Numbered from the stretch's first letter, positions 20,484-28,431 are shown. The stretch: 64,000 nt of DNA from Microbacterium sp. cf046 (GCF_900114345.1 NZ_FOZJ01000001.1:186001-250000), one strand, 5' to 3'. The notes: a model not told the origin generated them from the sequence alone. Made by a program: numbers and translations.

Positions 20484-22075
20484 GCGGCATCGGCCGCGCC
20501 AGTGTGCTGATCGGCGCGGGAACGATCGTCTCCCGGCTGACCGGATTCCTCCGCGCCGTCGTGCTCGTCTCGGCCGTGGGTGCGACCACGGGCGCCGGCA
20601 ACGCGTTCGCGATCGCGAATCAGCTGCCCAACAACATCTACGCGATCATCTCCACCGGCCTGCTCACCGCCGTGATCGTGCCCCAGATCGTGAAGGCGGC
20701 GAGCCACGACGACGGCGGCCGTGCCTTCGTCTCGAAGCTGTTCACGATGGGCACGGTGGTGCTGCTCGCCGTGACCGTGCTCGCCACGATCGCCGCGCCG
20801 TGGCTCGTCCGGCTCTACGCCCCCGGATTCCCCCCTGAGCAGCAGGCCCTCGCGACCGCGTTCGCATACTGGTGCCTCCCGCAGATCCTCTTCTACGGCC
20901 TCTACGCCCTCGTCGGCGAGGCGCTGAACGCGCGTCGCGTGTTCGGCCCGTTCACGTGGGCTCCGATCGTGAACAACGTCGTCTCGATCGCCGGCTTCAT
21001 CGTGTTCATCGTGCTCTTCGGCTCGGATGTCGCCGTCGACGCCTGGACGCCGGCGATGATCGCGCTGCTGGCCGGCACCGCCACGCTCGGGATCGTCGTG
21101 CAGGCCGTGATCCTGCTCAGCTTCTGGCGGCGCACCGGTCTGCACGTGCGGCCGGATTTCCGCTGGCGTGGTGTGGGACTGAACCAGCTCGGGCGGCTGG
21201 CCGGCTGGACGTTCCTCATGGTCGTCGCCGGTCAGCTCGCGGGGCTGGTCCAATCACGCGTGCTCTCGGATGCCGCCGAGGACTACCCCGGGGTCCTGGT
21301 GTCGCAGAACGCGTGGCTGCTGTTCATGCTCCCCTACTCGATCATCGTGCTCTCGATCGGCACCCCCTACTTCACCCAGCTCAGCGAGCATGCCGCAGCG
21401 GGCCGCGACGATGACGTGCGGGCCGACGTCGGGCGCAGCATCCGCACCCTCGGCGTGTTCATCGTGATCGCGACGGCCGCCCTCGCGGCGGCATCCGTGC
21501 CCGCCTCGCGCATCTTCACCGACAGCCGCACCGAGGCGGTCGCCGCGGCCGGCGTGCTGCTCTGCTTCCTCCTGAGCCTCATTCCCCTCGCGGTGCTCTT
21601 CGTGATCCAGCGGACGTTCTACGCCTACAACGACACGCGCACGCCGTTCTTCTTCACGGTCCTGCAGTGCGCGCTCGTGATCGCCACGGCGCTGCTGGCG
21701 TCGATGCTTCCGGTGCAGTACATCGCCGCCGGGATCGCGCTCGGACAGTCGTTCGCGAGCATCGTGCAGGTCATCATCGCCACCTGGCTGCTCCAGCGAC
21801 GACTCGGCGGGCTGCGGATCGGATCGTGGATGCTGGCGCTCGGGCGCTTCGCGCTCGCGGCGGTCCCCGCCGCTGCCGCGGGCTGGCTGACGTTCCTGCT
21901 GCTGGGAGGAGTCGACGGCTGGACGGTCTCGGACAAGTTGCTCGGCGCGGTGGGCGCAGCCATCATCGGCGTCGTCTCGCTGCTGGTCTACGGTGGCTTC
22001 CTCGCGCTGCTGCGAGCACCTGAGCTCGGCCCGGCCATGGCGCTCGCCCGCCGCATCCTGCCCGGCGGTCGCTGA
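20480..22075 (+). CDS. murJ: Lipid II flippase MurJ (MviN family)
   Basis: Moves the peptidoglycan precursor lipid II across the cytoplasmic membrane. 531 aa with about 14 hydrophobic helices. The N-terminus GTIVSRLTGFLRAVVL and the segment IANQLPNNIYAIISTGLLTAVIVPQIVKA (about residues 45-73) carry the conserved arginines and cavity-lining residues of MOP-superfamily MurJ proteins. QRTFYAYNDTRTPFF (about residue 375) is a strong family signature. The start overlaps the DUF6049 stop (ATGA), so the two are translationally coupled. Unlike mycobacterial homologues it has no C-terminal pseudokinase domain. Confidence 0.93.
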   Translation: MSGIGRASVLIGAGTIVSRLTGFLRAVVLVSAVGATTGAGNAFAIANQLPNNIYAIISTGLLTAVIVPQIVKAASHDDGGRAFVSKLFTMGTVVLLAVTVLATIAAPWLVRLYAPGFPPEQQALATAFAYWCLPQILFYGLYALVGEALNARRVFGPFTWAPIVNNVVSIAGFIVFIVLFGSDVAVDAWTPAMIALLAGTATLGIVVQAVILLSFWRRTGLHVRPDFRWRGVGLNQLGRLAGWTFLMVVAGQLAGLVQSRVLSDAAEDYPGVLVSQNAWLLFMLPYSIIVLSIGTPYFTQLSEHAAAGRDDDVRADVGRSIRTLGVFIVIATAALAAASVPASRIFTDSRTEAVAAAGVLLCFLLSLIPLAVLFVIQRTFYAYNDTRTPFFFTVLQCALVIATALLASMLPVQYIAAGIALGQSFASIVQVIIATWLLQRRLGGLRIGSWMLALGRFALAAVPAAAAGWLTFLLLGGVDGWTVSDKLLGAVGAAIIGVVSLLVYGGFLALLRAPELGPAMALARRILPGGR

Positions 22076-22101
22076 CACACTCAGGCTCCGGCCACCTGGG
22101 C

Positions 22102-22127
22102 GGAATGCCTCGCGGTTACCATGTGTT
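22102..22127 (+). promoter_or_regulatory. SigR/SigH-type thiol-stress promoter of trxB
   Basis: GGAAT at 22102-22106, an 18-nt spacer and GTT at 22125-22127. This matches the SigR consensus of Streptomyces (GGAAT-N18-GTT) exactly and lies 34 nt upstream of the trxB start. trxB-trxA is a classical target of SigR/SigH in actinobacteria, which supports the assignment. Expression is therefore expected to rise on disulfide stress. Confidence 0.75.
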
Positions 22128-22160
22128 GAAGCATCCGGAGATACGGAAGAGGGGGCGCAC

Positions 22161-23180
22161 GTGCGTCAGGTCATCATCATCGGGTCGGGTCCGGCGGGCT
22201 TCACGGCTGCGATCTACGCGGCCCGAGCGAATCTCGAGCCGCTCGTCGTGGCGAGTTCGGTCGAGGTCGGCGGCGAGCTCATGAACACGACCGATGTCGA
22301 GAACTTCCCCGGCTTCCCCGACGGCATCCAGGGCCCCGAGCTCATGGAGAAGATGCAGAAGCAGGCCGAGCGCTTCGGTGCCGAGATCCTGTACGACGAC
22401 GTGGTCGAGCTCGACCTGTCGGGATCCGTGAAGACCGTGAAGCTCGGAAGCGGCGCCGTGCACGAGGCGTCTTCGGTGATCTTCGCCACCGGCTCCGCCT
22501 ACCGGAAGCTCGACATCCCGGGCGAGGAGCGTCTTTCGGGTCGCGGCGTCTCGTGGTGCGCGACGTGCGACGGATTCTTCTTCCGCGAGCGCACGATCGC
22601 CGTGGTCGGCGGCGGCGACTCCGCGATGGAGGAAGCGACGTTCCTGACGCGATTCGCCACCAAGGTCTACGTGATCCACCGCAAGGACTCGCTGCGTGCG
22701 TCCAAGATCATGCAGGAGCGCGCGTTCGCGAACGAGAAGATCGAGTTCGTGTGGAACACCGAGGTCCTGGACATCCTCGGTGAGGACGCCGTCAACGGCG
22801 TGCTGCTGCGCTCGACGGTGGACGGCACGACCCGTGAGCTCCCTCTCGACGGGCTGTTCGTCGCGATCGGCAACGACCCGCGCACCCACCTCGTGCACGG
22901 CAAGCTCGAGCTGACTCCGGAGGGAACCATCTGGGTCCACGGCCGCTCGTCGCGCACGTCGGAGCCCGGCGTGTTCGCGGCCGGCGACGTGATCGACCCG
23001 ACCTACCGGCAGGCCGTCACCGCCGCCGGTAGCGGAACTGTCGCCGCTCTGGATGCCGAGCACTTCCTGGCCGCTCTCGAGCAGTCCGGCGACGCGCAGA
23101 TCGCAGAAGACATCGAAGTCGCCACCGAGACTCCGAGCCGCGAGACCGACGAAGCCGAATCCGGCGTCGCGGCAGCCTGA
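22161..23180 (+). CDS. trxB: Thioredoxin reductase
   Basis: NADPH-dependent flavoenzyme that reduces thioredoxin. GTG start at 22161, with a GA-rich Shine-Dalgarno region (AAGAGGGG) upstream. 339 aa. FAD-binding GSGPAGFTAAIYAARA (residues 8-23), redox-active CATC (Cys133, Cys136), NADPH-binding GGGDSAMEEATFL and the C-terminal FAD motif GVFAAGDVID are all intact. A short acidic C-terminal extension (about 25 residues) goes beyond the usual length. trxA follows 82 nt downstream, so this is the canonical trxBA pair behind a SigR-type promoter. Confidence 0.97.
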   Translation: MRQVIIIGSGPAGFTAAIYAARANLEPLVVASSVEVGGELMNTTDVENFPGFPDGIQGPELMEKMQKQAERFGAEILYDDVVELDLSGSVKTVKLGSGAVHEASSVIFATGSAYRKLDIPGEERLSGRGVSWCATCDGFFFRERTIAVVGGGDSAMEEATFLTRFATKVYVIHRKDSLRASKIMQERAFANEKIEFVWNTEVLDILGEDAVNGVLLRSTVDGTTRELPLDGLFVAIGNDPRTHLVHGKLELTPEGTIWVHGRSSRTSEPGVFAAGDVIDPTYRQAVTAAGSGTVAALDAEHFLAALEQSGDAQIAEDIEVATETPSRETDEAESGVAAA

Positions 23181-23262
23181 GAGTCCCCCGTGCGCTGGAA
23201 CAATCCGGACGCATGAGCCGTTGTCCACTCAGTACAGACTTCCAACCAAGGAGAAATGAACA

Positions 23263-23586
23263 ATGACCGCCAAGGCGACGACATCCGCAACCTGGGAGCA
23301 GGACGTCCTGCAGGCCGAGGGTCCCGTGCTCGTGGACTTCTGGGCCGCGTGGTGCGGCCCGTGTCGCATGGTCGCGCCGGTTCTCGACGAGATCCAGGCG
23401 GACAACCCCGACAAGATCACGGTGCTCAAGCTCAACGTCGATGAGAACCCGGATCTGGCCATGAAGTACCAGATCACCTCGATCCCGGCGATGAAGGTGT
23501 TCAACAAGGGCCAGGTCGAGACCACGATCATCGGTGCCAAGCCGAAGTACGCGATCGAGCAGGACCTCGCGGCATACCTCGCCTGA
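23263..23586 (+). CDS. trxA: Thioredoxin
   Basis: Cytoplasmic disulfide reductase, electron donor to ribonucleotide reductase, methionine sulfoxide reductases and others. 107 aa with the active site WCGPC (Cys31, Cys34), the cis-proline loop TSIPAM and the family-typical length. Start ATG 23263 has an ideal AAGGAG at 23248-23253; a second ATG at 23256 is out of frame. A rho-independent terminator follows 16 nt after the stop. Confidence 0.97.
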   Translation: MTAKATTSATWEQDVLQAEGPVLVDFWAAWCGPCRMVAPVLDEIQADNPDKITVLKLNVDENPDLAMKYQITSIPAMKVFNKGQVETTIIGAKPKYAIEQDLAAYLA

Positions 23587-23602
23587 GTCCCTTCTTCGAA
23601 GG

Positions 23603-23641
23603 TCCCCGGTCCCCCTTATTGAGGTCGGACCGGGGATTTTC
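23603..23641 (+). terminator. Rho-independent terminator of trxBA
   Basis: Stem TCCCCGGTCC (23603-23612) pairs with GGACCGGGGA (23627-23636), 10 bp perfect, followed by TTTT and TCT. Confidence 0.88.
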
Positions 23642-23693
23642 TGGTATATGCAAATTTCGGCATCATCGACTTGCCGAGAAACTTCGCGCAGAC

Positions 23694-23720
23694 TGTCGAT
23701 CTGGCCCGCTTTCGTTCGAC
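23694..23720 (+). promoter_or_regulatory. Candidate ECF42-type promoter of the DGPF gene
   Basis: TGTCGA at 23694-23699, a 17-nt gap, then CGAC at 23717-23720, about 67 nt upstream of the DGPF start. From memory, ECF42 sigma factors use TGTCGA at -35 and CGA(C/T) at -10 and autoregulate their DGPF partner genes. The neighbouring ECF42 gene makes this the likely target. Confidence 0.55.
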
Positions 23721-23787
23721 GCACAGGGTGAGGCAGGCGAGAGAGCCCCTCCGAGCAGTGGCTCGCACATCGAGAAGGAGCACGAAG

Positions 23788-24207
23788 ATGCGTTACATGA
23801 TGATCATGCAGGTCGAGCCCGAGGCGGCTGCTCGCGCGGCGCAGGACCTGGACATGGAGCAGGTGGTCGCCACGATGGGCGCCTACAACGAAGAGCTTCA
23901 GAAGGCGGGGGTGTTCCTCACCGCCGAGGGCCTGAGCGATGCGAGCGAGGGATTCCGCGTCGACTTCTCATCCACGCCCCCAGTCGTCACGGACGGGCCC
24001 TACGCGGAAGCGCGTGAGGTTTTCACCGGCTTCTGGATCCTCGAGGTGGCCAGTCGTGAGGAAGCCGAGCACTGGGCCAGGAAGTGCCCGCTGGGCCCCG
24101 GCGTCGGCCTCGAGGTGCGTCGGGTCAACGAGTTCTCCGACATCGAGCTGCCGGAGGACAACGAGTGGCTCCAGAAGGCCCAGGAGTTTCGCGCTGCGCA
24201 GTCCTGA
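23788..24207 (+). CDS. DGPF/YCII-related domain protein
   Basis: Small 139-aa protein, partner of the ECF42 sigma factor. ATG 23788 is preceded by AGAAGGAG (23773-23780). It starts MRYMMIMQVEP, has MGAYNEELQKAGVFLTAEGL in the middle and the eponymous motif TDGPYAEAREVFTGFWI near residues 70-85. Members of the family are related to YCII proteins (dimeric ferredoxin-like fold). They are reproducibly encoded beside ECF41/ECF42 sigma factors as their main regulated target. Biochemical role unknown. A TGTCGA-N17-CGAC promoter match lies upstream. Confidence 0.9.
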   Translation: MRYMMIMQVEPEAAARAAQDLDMEQVVATMGAYNEELQKAGVFLTAEGLSDASEGFRVDFSSTPPVVTDGPYAEAREVFTGFWILEVASREEAEHWARKCPLGPGVGLEVRRVNEFSDIELPEDNEWLQKAQEFRAAQS

Positions 24208-24209
24208 GC

Positions 24210-24557
24210 TCAGGACGCGTCCGCCCGCACCGCCGCATCCCAGCGACGGTGCGGGCTCTCGTCACCGATGAGCCGCCACACCGCCTTCGTCAACGGCGGG
24301 TATTCGAGCGCGATCTGGCGCAGCACCCGGTAGTGACGGGCCGCATTCGGCCGGGAGCCGCCGTCGGCCGCGATGTTCTCGGCGCGGAGGATGAACACGA
24401 CGAGTTCATCGACCGTGGGGAGGTCTTCCATGAACTCCCACGGATCCTCACCCGCACGCAGTCGCTCATGCACCAGAACCGACAATTCGTCGGAGGCCTC
24501 GGCCCGGAGAAGCTCGAGGCTGGCTCGTCGCCGCAGGGTCTCGTCGTGCGTCGCCAT
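24210..24557 (-). CDS. Hypothetical protein, small helical
   Basis: Not recognised. 115 aa, acidic and mostly predicted helical: an N-terminal LRRRASLELLRAEASDELSV helix, DPWEFMEDLPTVDELVVFI in the middle and YPPLTKAVWRLIG at the end. No signal peptide or membrane segment. It is convergent with the DGPF gene (2-nt gap) and divergent from the ECF42 gene. Coding character is consistent with a real gene: third-position GC is high, and the competing frames give low-complexity Arg/Ser/Pro strings. A regulatory link to the ECF pair is possible only by position. Confidence 0.65.
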   Translation of the reverse strand: MATHDETLRRRASLELLRAEASDELSVLVHERLRAGEDPWEFMEDLPTVDELVVFILRAENIAADGGSRPNAARHYRVLRQIALEYPPLTKAVWRLIGDESPHRRWDAAVRADAS

Positions 24558-24571
24558 TCATCCAGGGTACG

Positions 24572-24655
24572 GTGCGCGAAGCGCACCAGGGGCGCGGGGC
24601 GGAGCCCCGCAGAGAACCACGCGAAGCGCACCAGGGGGCGCGGGGCGGAGCCCCG
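24572..24655. repeat. Two tandem GC-rich hairpin units
   Basis: Two copies of one unit (24572-24609 and 24620-24655), each containing GCGAAGCGCACCAGGGG followed by GCGCGGGGCGGAGCCCCG. Both halves fold: GTGCGC-GAA-GCGCAC and CGGGGC-GGA-GCCCCG. They sit in the short gap between the divergent hypothetical gene and the ECF42 gene. They could act as a terminator or insulator. Confidence 0.75.
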
Positions 24656-24683
24656 TGTCCCGTCCCGCGCCTACGCTGGCGGG

Positions 24684-25958
24684 ATGAGCGACGAGCGAGT
24701 CCACCGCGCGATCGAGGCCATCTGGCGAGGCGAATCCGCTCGGATCGTCGGCGCGCTGACACGTCACACCGGCGATTTCGGCTGGGCGGAGGATCTCGCA
24801 CAGGACGCGCTGCTGGAGGCCGTCGCCAAGTGGCCGGGCACCGGCATTCCGGACAATCCCGGGGCCTGGCTGCTCTCCGTCGCCAAGCGTCGCGCGATCG
24901 ACGGCTGGCGCCGCCGTGAGCGGCTCACCGAGCGGGAGACGCTCATGGCCGGCGATCTGCGGACGTTCGAGGAGTGGGATGCCGTTCCAGAGCTCGGCGA
25001 CCCCGATCGGATCGACGATGACGTGCTGAGGCTCGTGTTCGTCGCGTGCCATCCGGTGCTGACACCGCAGGCCAGGCTCGCTCTGACGCTGCGAACCGTC
25101 GCGGGCCTCACGACCGAGCAGATCGCGCGCGTGCTGCTCATGACCGTCCCAGCCGTGCAGCAGCGCATCGTCCGGGCCAAGCGGTCACTGGCCGACGCGG
25201 ACGTGCCGTTCGAGGTTCCCGATCGCGCAGACCGGCCTGCGCGCCTCGCCAGTGTGCTGCAGGTGATCTACCTGCTCTTCACCGAGGGGTACGCGGCCGG
25301 CGACGGGCGGCATCCGATCCGTCCCGATGTCGCACGCGAGGCGGTGCGGCTCGCCCGCCAGCTCAGCGCGCTGATGCCCGGCGAGCCCGAGGTGTACGCG
25401 CTCATCGCGCTCATGGAGTTCCAGTCGTCGCGCTTCGCCGCCCGGGTTGACTCGGAGGGCCTGCCCATCACACTGGCCGAGCAGAATCGCGCGCGCTGGG
25501 ACCGTTCCGCAATCCGCCGCGGCAGTGAGGCGCTCGCGACGGCGCAGTCTTACGGGCGCGGACTCGGCTACTACGGCCTGCAGGCGTCGGTCGCCGAATG
25601 CCACGCGATCGCACCGACGCCCGCCGACACGGACTGGCGACGCATCGTGCGCCTGTACGACGCGCTCGACACGCTGTCTCCGTCGCCCGTCGTGCGACTC
25701 AACCGAGCTGTGGCCGTCTCGATGGTCGATGGACCGGCCGCGGGGCTCGCCCAGGTGGACCAGCTCGCCGATGAGCTGGTCGACTTCCGTCCGCTGCTGG
25801 CCGTACGTGCAGAGCTGCTGGAGCAGATCGGCGATCCGGATGCCGCAGCCTCGGCGTTCCTCGCCGCAGCTGAGCTGCCCGGCAACGAGGCCGAGGCGAA
25901 GGTGCTGCGGCGGCGCGCCGATGCGCTCCAGCGGACCCGGGCTCAGAGCGAGCTGTAG
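24684..25958 (+). CDS. ECF42-type RNA polymerase sigma factor with C-terminal extension
   Basis: Alternative sigma factor, 424 aa. Sigma-2 lies at about residues 8-80 (DFGWAEDLAQDALLEAVAKW, then GAWLLSVAKRRAIDGWRR). Sigma-4 lies at about 120-175 (QARLALTLRTVAGLTTEQIA, VPAVQQRIVRAKR). The 240-residue helical C-terminal extension (DUF6596/TPR-like) contains LLFTEGYAAGDG and YYGLQASVAECHA, hallmarks of ECF42. There is no anti-sigma gene nearby; in this group the extension itself is thought to control activity. A TACGCT -10-like element ends 6 nt before the ATG, suggesting a leaderless transcript. The 3' end overlaps the convergent parB by 16 bp. Confidence 0.93.
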   Translation: MSDERVHRAIEAIWRGESARIVGALTRHTGDFGWAEDLAQDALLEAVAKWPGTGIPDNPGAWLLSVAKRRAIDGWRRRERLTERETLMAGDLRTFEEWDAVPELGDPDRIDDDVLRLVFVACHPVLTPQARLALTLRTVAGLTTEQIARVLLMTVPAVQQRIVRAKRSLADADVPFEVPDRADRPARLASVLQVIYLLFTEGYAAGDGRHPIRPDVAREAVRLARQLSALMPGEPEVYALIALMEFQSSRFAARVDSEGLPITLAEQNRARWDRSAIRRGSEALATAQSYGRGLGYYGLQASVAECHAIAPTPADTDWRRIVRLYDALDTLSPSPVVRLNRAVAVSMVDGPAAGLAQVDQLADELVDFRPLLAVRAELLEQIGDPDAAASAFLAAAELPGNEAEAKVLRRRADALQRTRAQSEL

Positions 25959-26884
25959 CCCGACTCGCCGATTTCATCGAGGATCCGATTGAGATCCTGG
26001 ATGCTGGCGAAATCAATGCTGATCTGGCCTTTTCTGGACCCCAGCGATATCTTGACGCGCGTGCTCAGGCGATCGCCCAGCCGCTCGGCAACTTCGTCCA
26101 GGTGGGCACGACGTGCTCCGGCCTGGGGCTTCGCAGTCCGCGGGCGGCCGGCATCCGGAGCCTGCGCGGCCGCCTCAGCGGCGCGCACGGAAAGATCCTC
26201 GTTCACGATCTTGTCGGCCAGGCGCTGCATCGCCTCGGGGTCCTCGAGCGACAGGATCGCGCGCGCATGCCCGGCGGTCAGCACGCCCGCGGCGACCCGC
26301 TGCTGCACCGGGAGGGGCAGCTTGAGCAGGCGGATCGTGTTGCTGATCTGCGGCCGGGACCGGCCGATGCGGCTCGCGAGCTCTTCCTGGGTGATCCCGA
26401 AGTCGGAGAGCAGCTGCTGGTATGCCGACGCCTCCTCGAGCGGGTTCAGCTCCGAACGATGCAGGTTCTCGAGCAGGGCGTCGCGCAGCAGATGCTCGTC
26501 GGCCGTGTCGCGGATGACGGCCGGAATCGACGTGAGGCCTGCCTCGCGAGCCGCCCGCGTGCGGCGTTCGCCCATGATGAGCTCGAAGGTGCCGTCACCG
26601 ACATCGCGGACGACGACGGGCTGCAGCACACCGAATTCGCGCACACTGTGGACGAGCTCAGCCAGATCATCGGCGTCGAAGTGCGTGCGAGGCTGCCGAG
26701 GGTTCGGGACGATCGTGTGCGGGTCGATCTGAGCGAGGCGTGCGCCGGGAACCTCGACGAGATCCTCGGTCTGCTCGATCGGAGCGCCGGGGAAGAACAC
26801 GTCCACCGGGCGTGCTTCCGAGGAGGTCTCGCTCGTCGGGATCAGCGCGCCGATCCCTCGCCCCAGGCCGGTTCGTTTGGCCAT
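25943..26884 (-). CDS. parB: Chromosome-partitioning protein ParB
   Basis: CTP-dependent DNA clamp that loads at parS and organises the origin region for segregation and SMC loading. 313 aa. The N-terminus MAKRTGLGRGIGALIP is the ParA-interacting peptide. The ParB/Srx domain carries PRQPRTHFD and the CTP-binding motif GERRTRAAREAG (near residue 118). The helix-turn-helix is ITQEELASRIGRSRPQISN (about 170-188), and the C-terminal dimerisation domain ends LNRILDEIGESGYSSL. The ATG (26882-26884) overlaps the parA stop by 1 nt. It is convergent with the ECF42 gene, overlapping by 16 bp. Confidence 0.96.
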   Translation of the reverse strand: MAKRTGLGRGIGALIPTSETSSEARPVDVFFPGAPIEQTEDLVEVPGARLAQIDPHTIVPNPRQPRTHFDADDLAELVHSVREFGVLQPVVVRDVGDGTFELIMGERRTRAAREAGLTSIPAVIRDTADEHLLRDALLENLHRSELNPLEEASAYQQLLSDFGITQEELASRIGRSRPQISNTIRLLKLPLPVQQRVAAGVLTAGHARAILSLEDPEAMQRLADKIVNEDLSVRAAEAAAQAPDAGRPRTAKPQAGARRAHLDEVAERLGDRLSTRVKISLGSRKGQISIDFASIQDLNRILDEIGESGYSSL

Positions 26885-27852
26885 CAGGAGCCCCCTTCGT
26901 TCGCGGGCGCGTCGGCATGCCCGTGGTCGTTCGCACCGGCATCGGGTCTGTCGCGGCGAATGATCTCCACCGCCGCTTCGCGGTATGCGATCGCGCCGGC
27001 AGAATGCCCATCGTAGGCGATCACCGTCTGTCCGAAGCTCGGGGCCTCGGAGACGCGCACTGACCGCGGAATGACCGTGGCCAGCACCTCTTCGGGGAAG
27101 TGCGTGCGCACCTCTTCGGCGACCTGCTGCGCGAGCCGAGTGCGTCCGTCGTACATCGTCAGCAGGATGGTGGAGAGCTTCAGTCGAGGGTTGAGGTGCT
27201 TCTGGATCATCCGGACCGTGCCGAGAAGCTGGCTCAGGCCCTCGAGCGCGTAGTACTCGCACTGGATCGGGATGAGCAGCTCATGCGCGGCCGCGAAGGC
27301 GTTGATCGTGAGCAGACCCAAGGACGGCGGGCAGTCGATCAGCACGAAGTCGAGGCGCTCCTGCAGGTTCGCGAGGTAGTCGTCGAGGGCCGTGCGCAGC
27401 CGATGCTCACGTGCGACCTGGGAGACGAGTTCGATCTCCGCGCCGGCGAGATGGATCGTGCTCGGTGCACACAGGAGATCCGGCGACTCCGGGCTGGTCT
27501 GGACGATGTCCGCGATGGGGAAGTCGTCGATCAGCACGTCGTAGATGCTCGGAATGTCGGCTGTGTGCGGCACGCCGAGGGCGGTGGAGGCGTTCCCCTG
27601 CGGATCGAGGTCGATCACGAGCACGCGCGCTCCCACGGCCACCAGTGACGCGGCGATGTTGACGGTCGTCGTCGTCTTGCCGACGCCGCCCTTCTGGTTC
27701 GACACCGTGATCACGCGGGTGCGGCCGCTCAGCCGGACCGAGACATCCTCGAGCACGCGGCGGCGTGCGGTCAGATCCGCGAGCTCACGTGCGATGGGGC
27801 TGTCGTCGAACGAGAAGGATGCCGGAGATTCGGCGTTCTCGGGATGTTTCAC
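26884..27852 (-). CDS. parA: Chromosome-partitioning ATPase ParA
   Basis: Walker-type ATPase that positions the ParB-parS complex. Deviant Walker A KGGVGKTTT, switch I DLDPQGNAST, FVLIDCPPSLG (Walker B) and the C-terminal IPRSVRVSEAPSFGQTVIAYD are intact. I favour the GTG at 27850-27852 (322 aa) because the minus strand has GGGAGG 9 nt upstream (complement of 27862-27867). An in-frame GTG at 27897 would give 337 aa but overlaps a -10-like TAGAGT. The chosen GTG lies in the centre of a parS site, so ParB binding could block translation or transcription. It forms an operon with parB; the stop and start share one base. Confidence 0.94.
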   Translation of the reverse strand: MKHPENAESPASFSFDDSPIARELADLTARRRVLEDVSVRLSGRTRVITVSNQKGGVGKTTTTVNIAASLVAVGARVLVIDLDPQGNASTALGVPHTADIPSIYDVLIDDFPIADIVQTSPESPDLLCAPSTIHLAGAEIELVSQVAREHRLRTALDDYLANLQERLDFVLIDCPPSLGLLTINAFAAAHELLIPIQCEYYALEGLSQLLGTVRMIQKHLNPRLKLSTILLTMYDGRTRLAQQVAEEVRTHFPEEVLATVIPRSVRVSEAPSFGQTVIAYDGHSAGAIAYREAAVEIIRRDRPDAGANDHGHADAPANEGGS

Positions 27853-27860
27853 GTGAAACA
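27845..27860. promoter_or_regulatory. parS site 1 (over the parA start codon)
   Basis: Perfect 16-bp palindrome TGTTTCACGTGAAACA, the canonical ParB-binding site. Its central CACGTG supplies the preferred parA GTG start. Confidence 0.95.
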
Positions 27861-27951
27861 GCCTCCCTTTCGCGCACCGACGGACATCGTCTTCCACTCT
27901 AGTCGCGCCCCCGCCACGCCCCCTGCCGGCGCTCGCCTATCAGTGCCACTT

Positions 27952-28403
27952 CCGGTGGTCGAACACGCGGCAACGCCGCCGTATCGGTGGTCGTGTAGGG
28001 GGCAAAGCCAAAGCCCGGTGGTCGAGTAGGCGGCGCAGCCAGCGTATCGAGACCAGACCCGAGGCGGATCTCGATACGCGCGCTCCGCGGCCTACTCGAT
28101 CGCCGACCTGGCGTTCCGGTGCGTCCACTCCGCAAACGCCCGGTGGTCGAGTAGGCGGCGCAGCCGCCGTATCGAGACCAAACCCGAGGCGGATCTCGAT
28201 ACCCCCGCTCCGCGGCCTACTTGATCACCGACTCAGCTTCCGGTGGGTCGAAGTCCGATGTTTCACGTGAAACATCCGCGGAACGACCCCGCATCGAGAC
28301 CAGACACGGGTCGGTGGTCGAGTAGGCGGCAAAGCCGCCGTATCGAGACCCCCACCCGGCACATGATCTCGATACCCCCGCTCCGCGGGCTACTCGATCA
28401 CCG
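27952..28403. repeat. Cluster of inverted REP-like units around parS sites
   Basis: At least six units of about 39 nt alternate in orientation. Plus-oriented units (CGGTGGTCGAGTAGG...TATCGAGACC) lie at 28016-28054, 28141-28179 and 28312-28350. Minus-oriented units lie at 28067-28104, 28191-28230 and 28364-28403. A degenerate one is near 27952-27986. Each unit has an inner inverted repeat (GGCGGC-GCA-GCCGCC type), and each plus/minus pair can form a larger cruciform. The organisation is BIME-like. No protein-coding gene is visible in the whole 27.9-28.48 kb gap; it holds only these units and parS sites 2 and 3. Confidence 0.85.
28259..28274. promoter_or_regulatory. parS site 2
   Basis: Perfect TGTTTCACGTGAAACA palindrome, between repeat pairs two and three. 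Confidence 0.95.
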
Positions 28404-28431
28404 ACCCGGGGCTGCTGTGCGTCAAGTCCGA

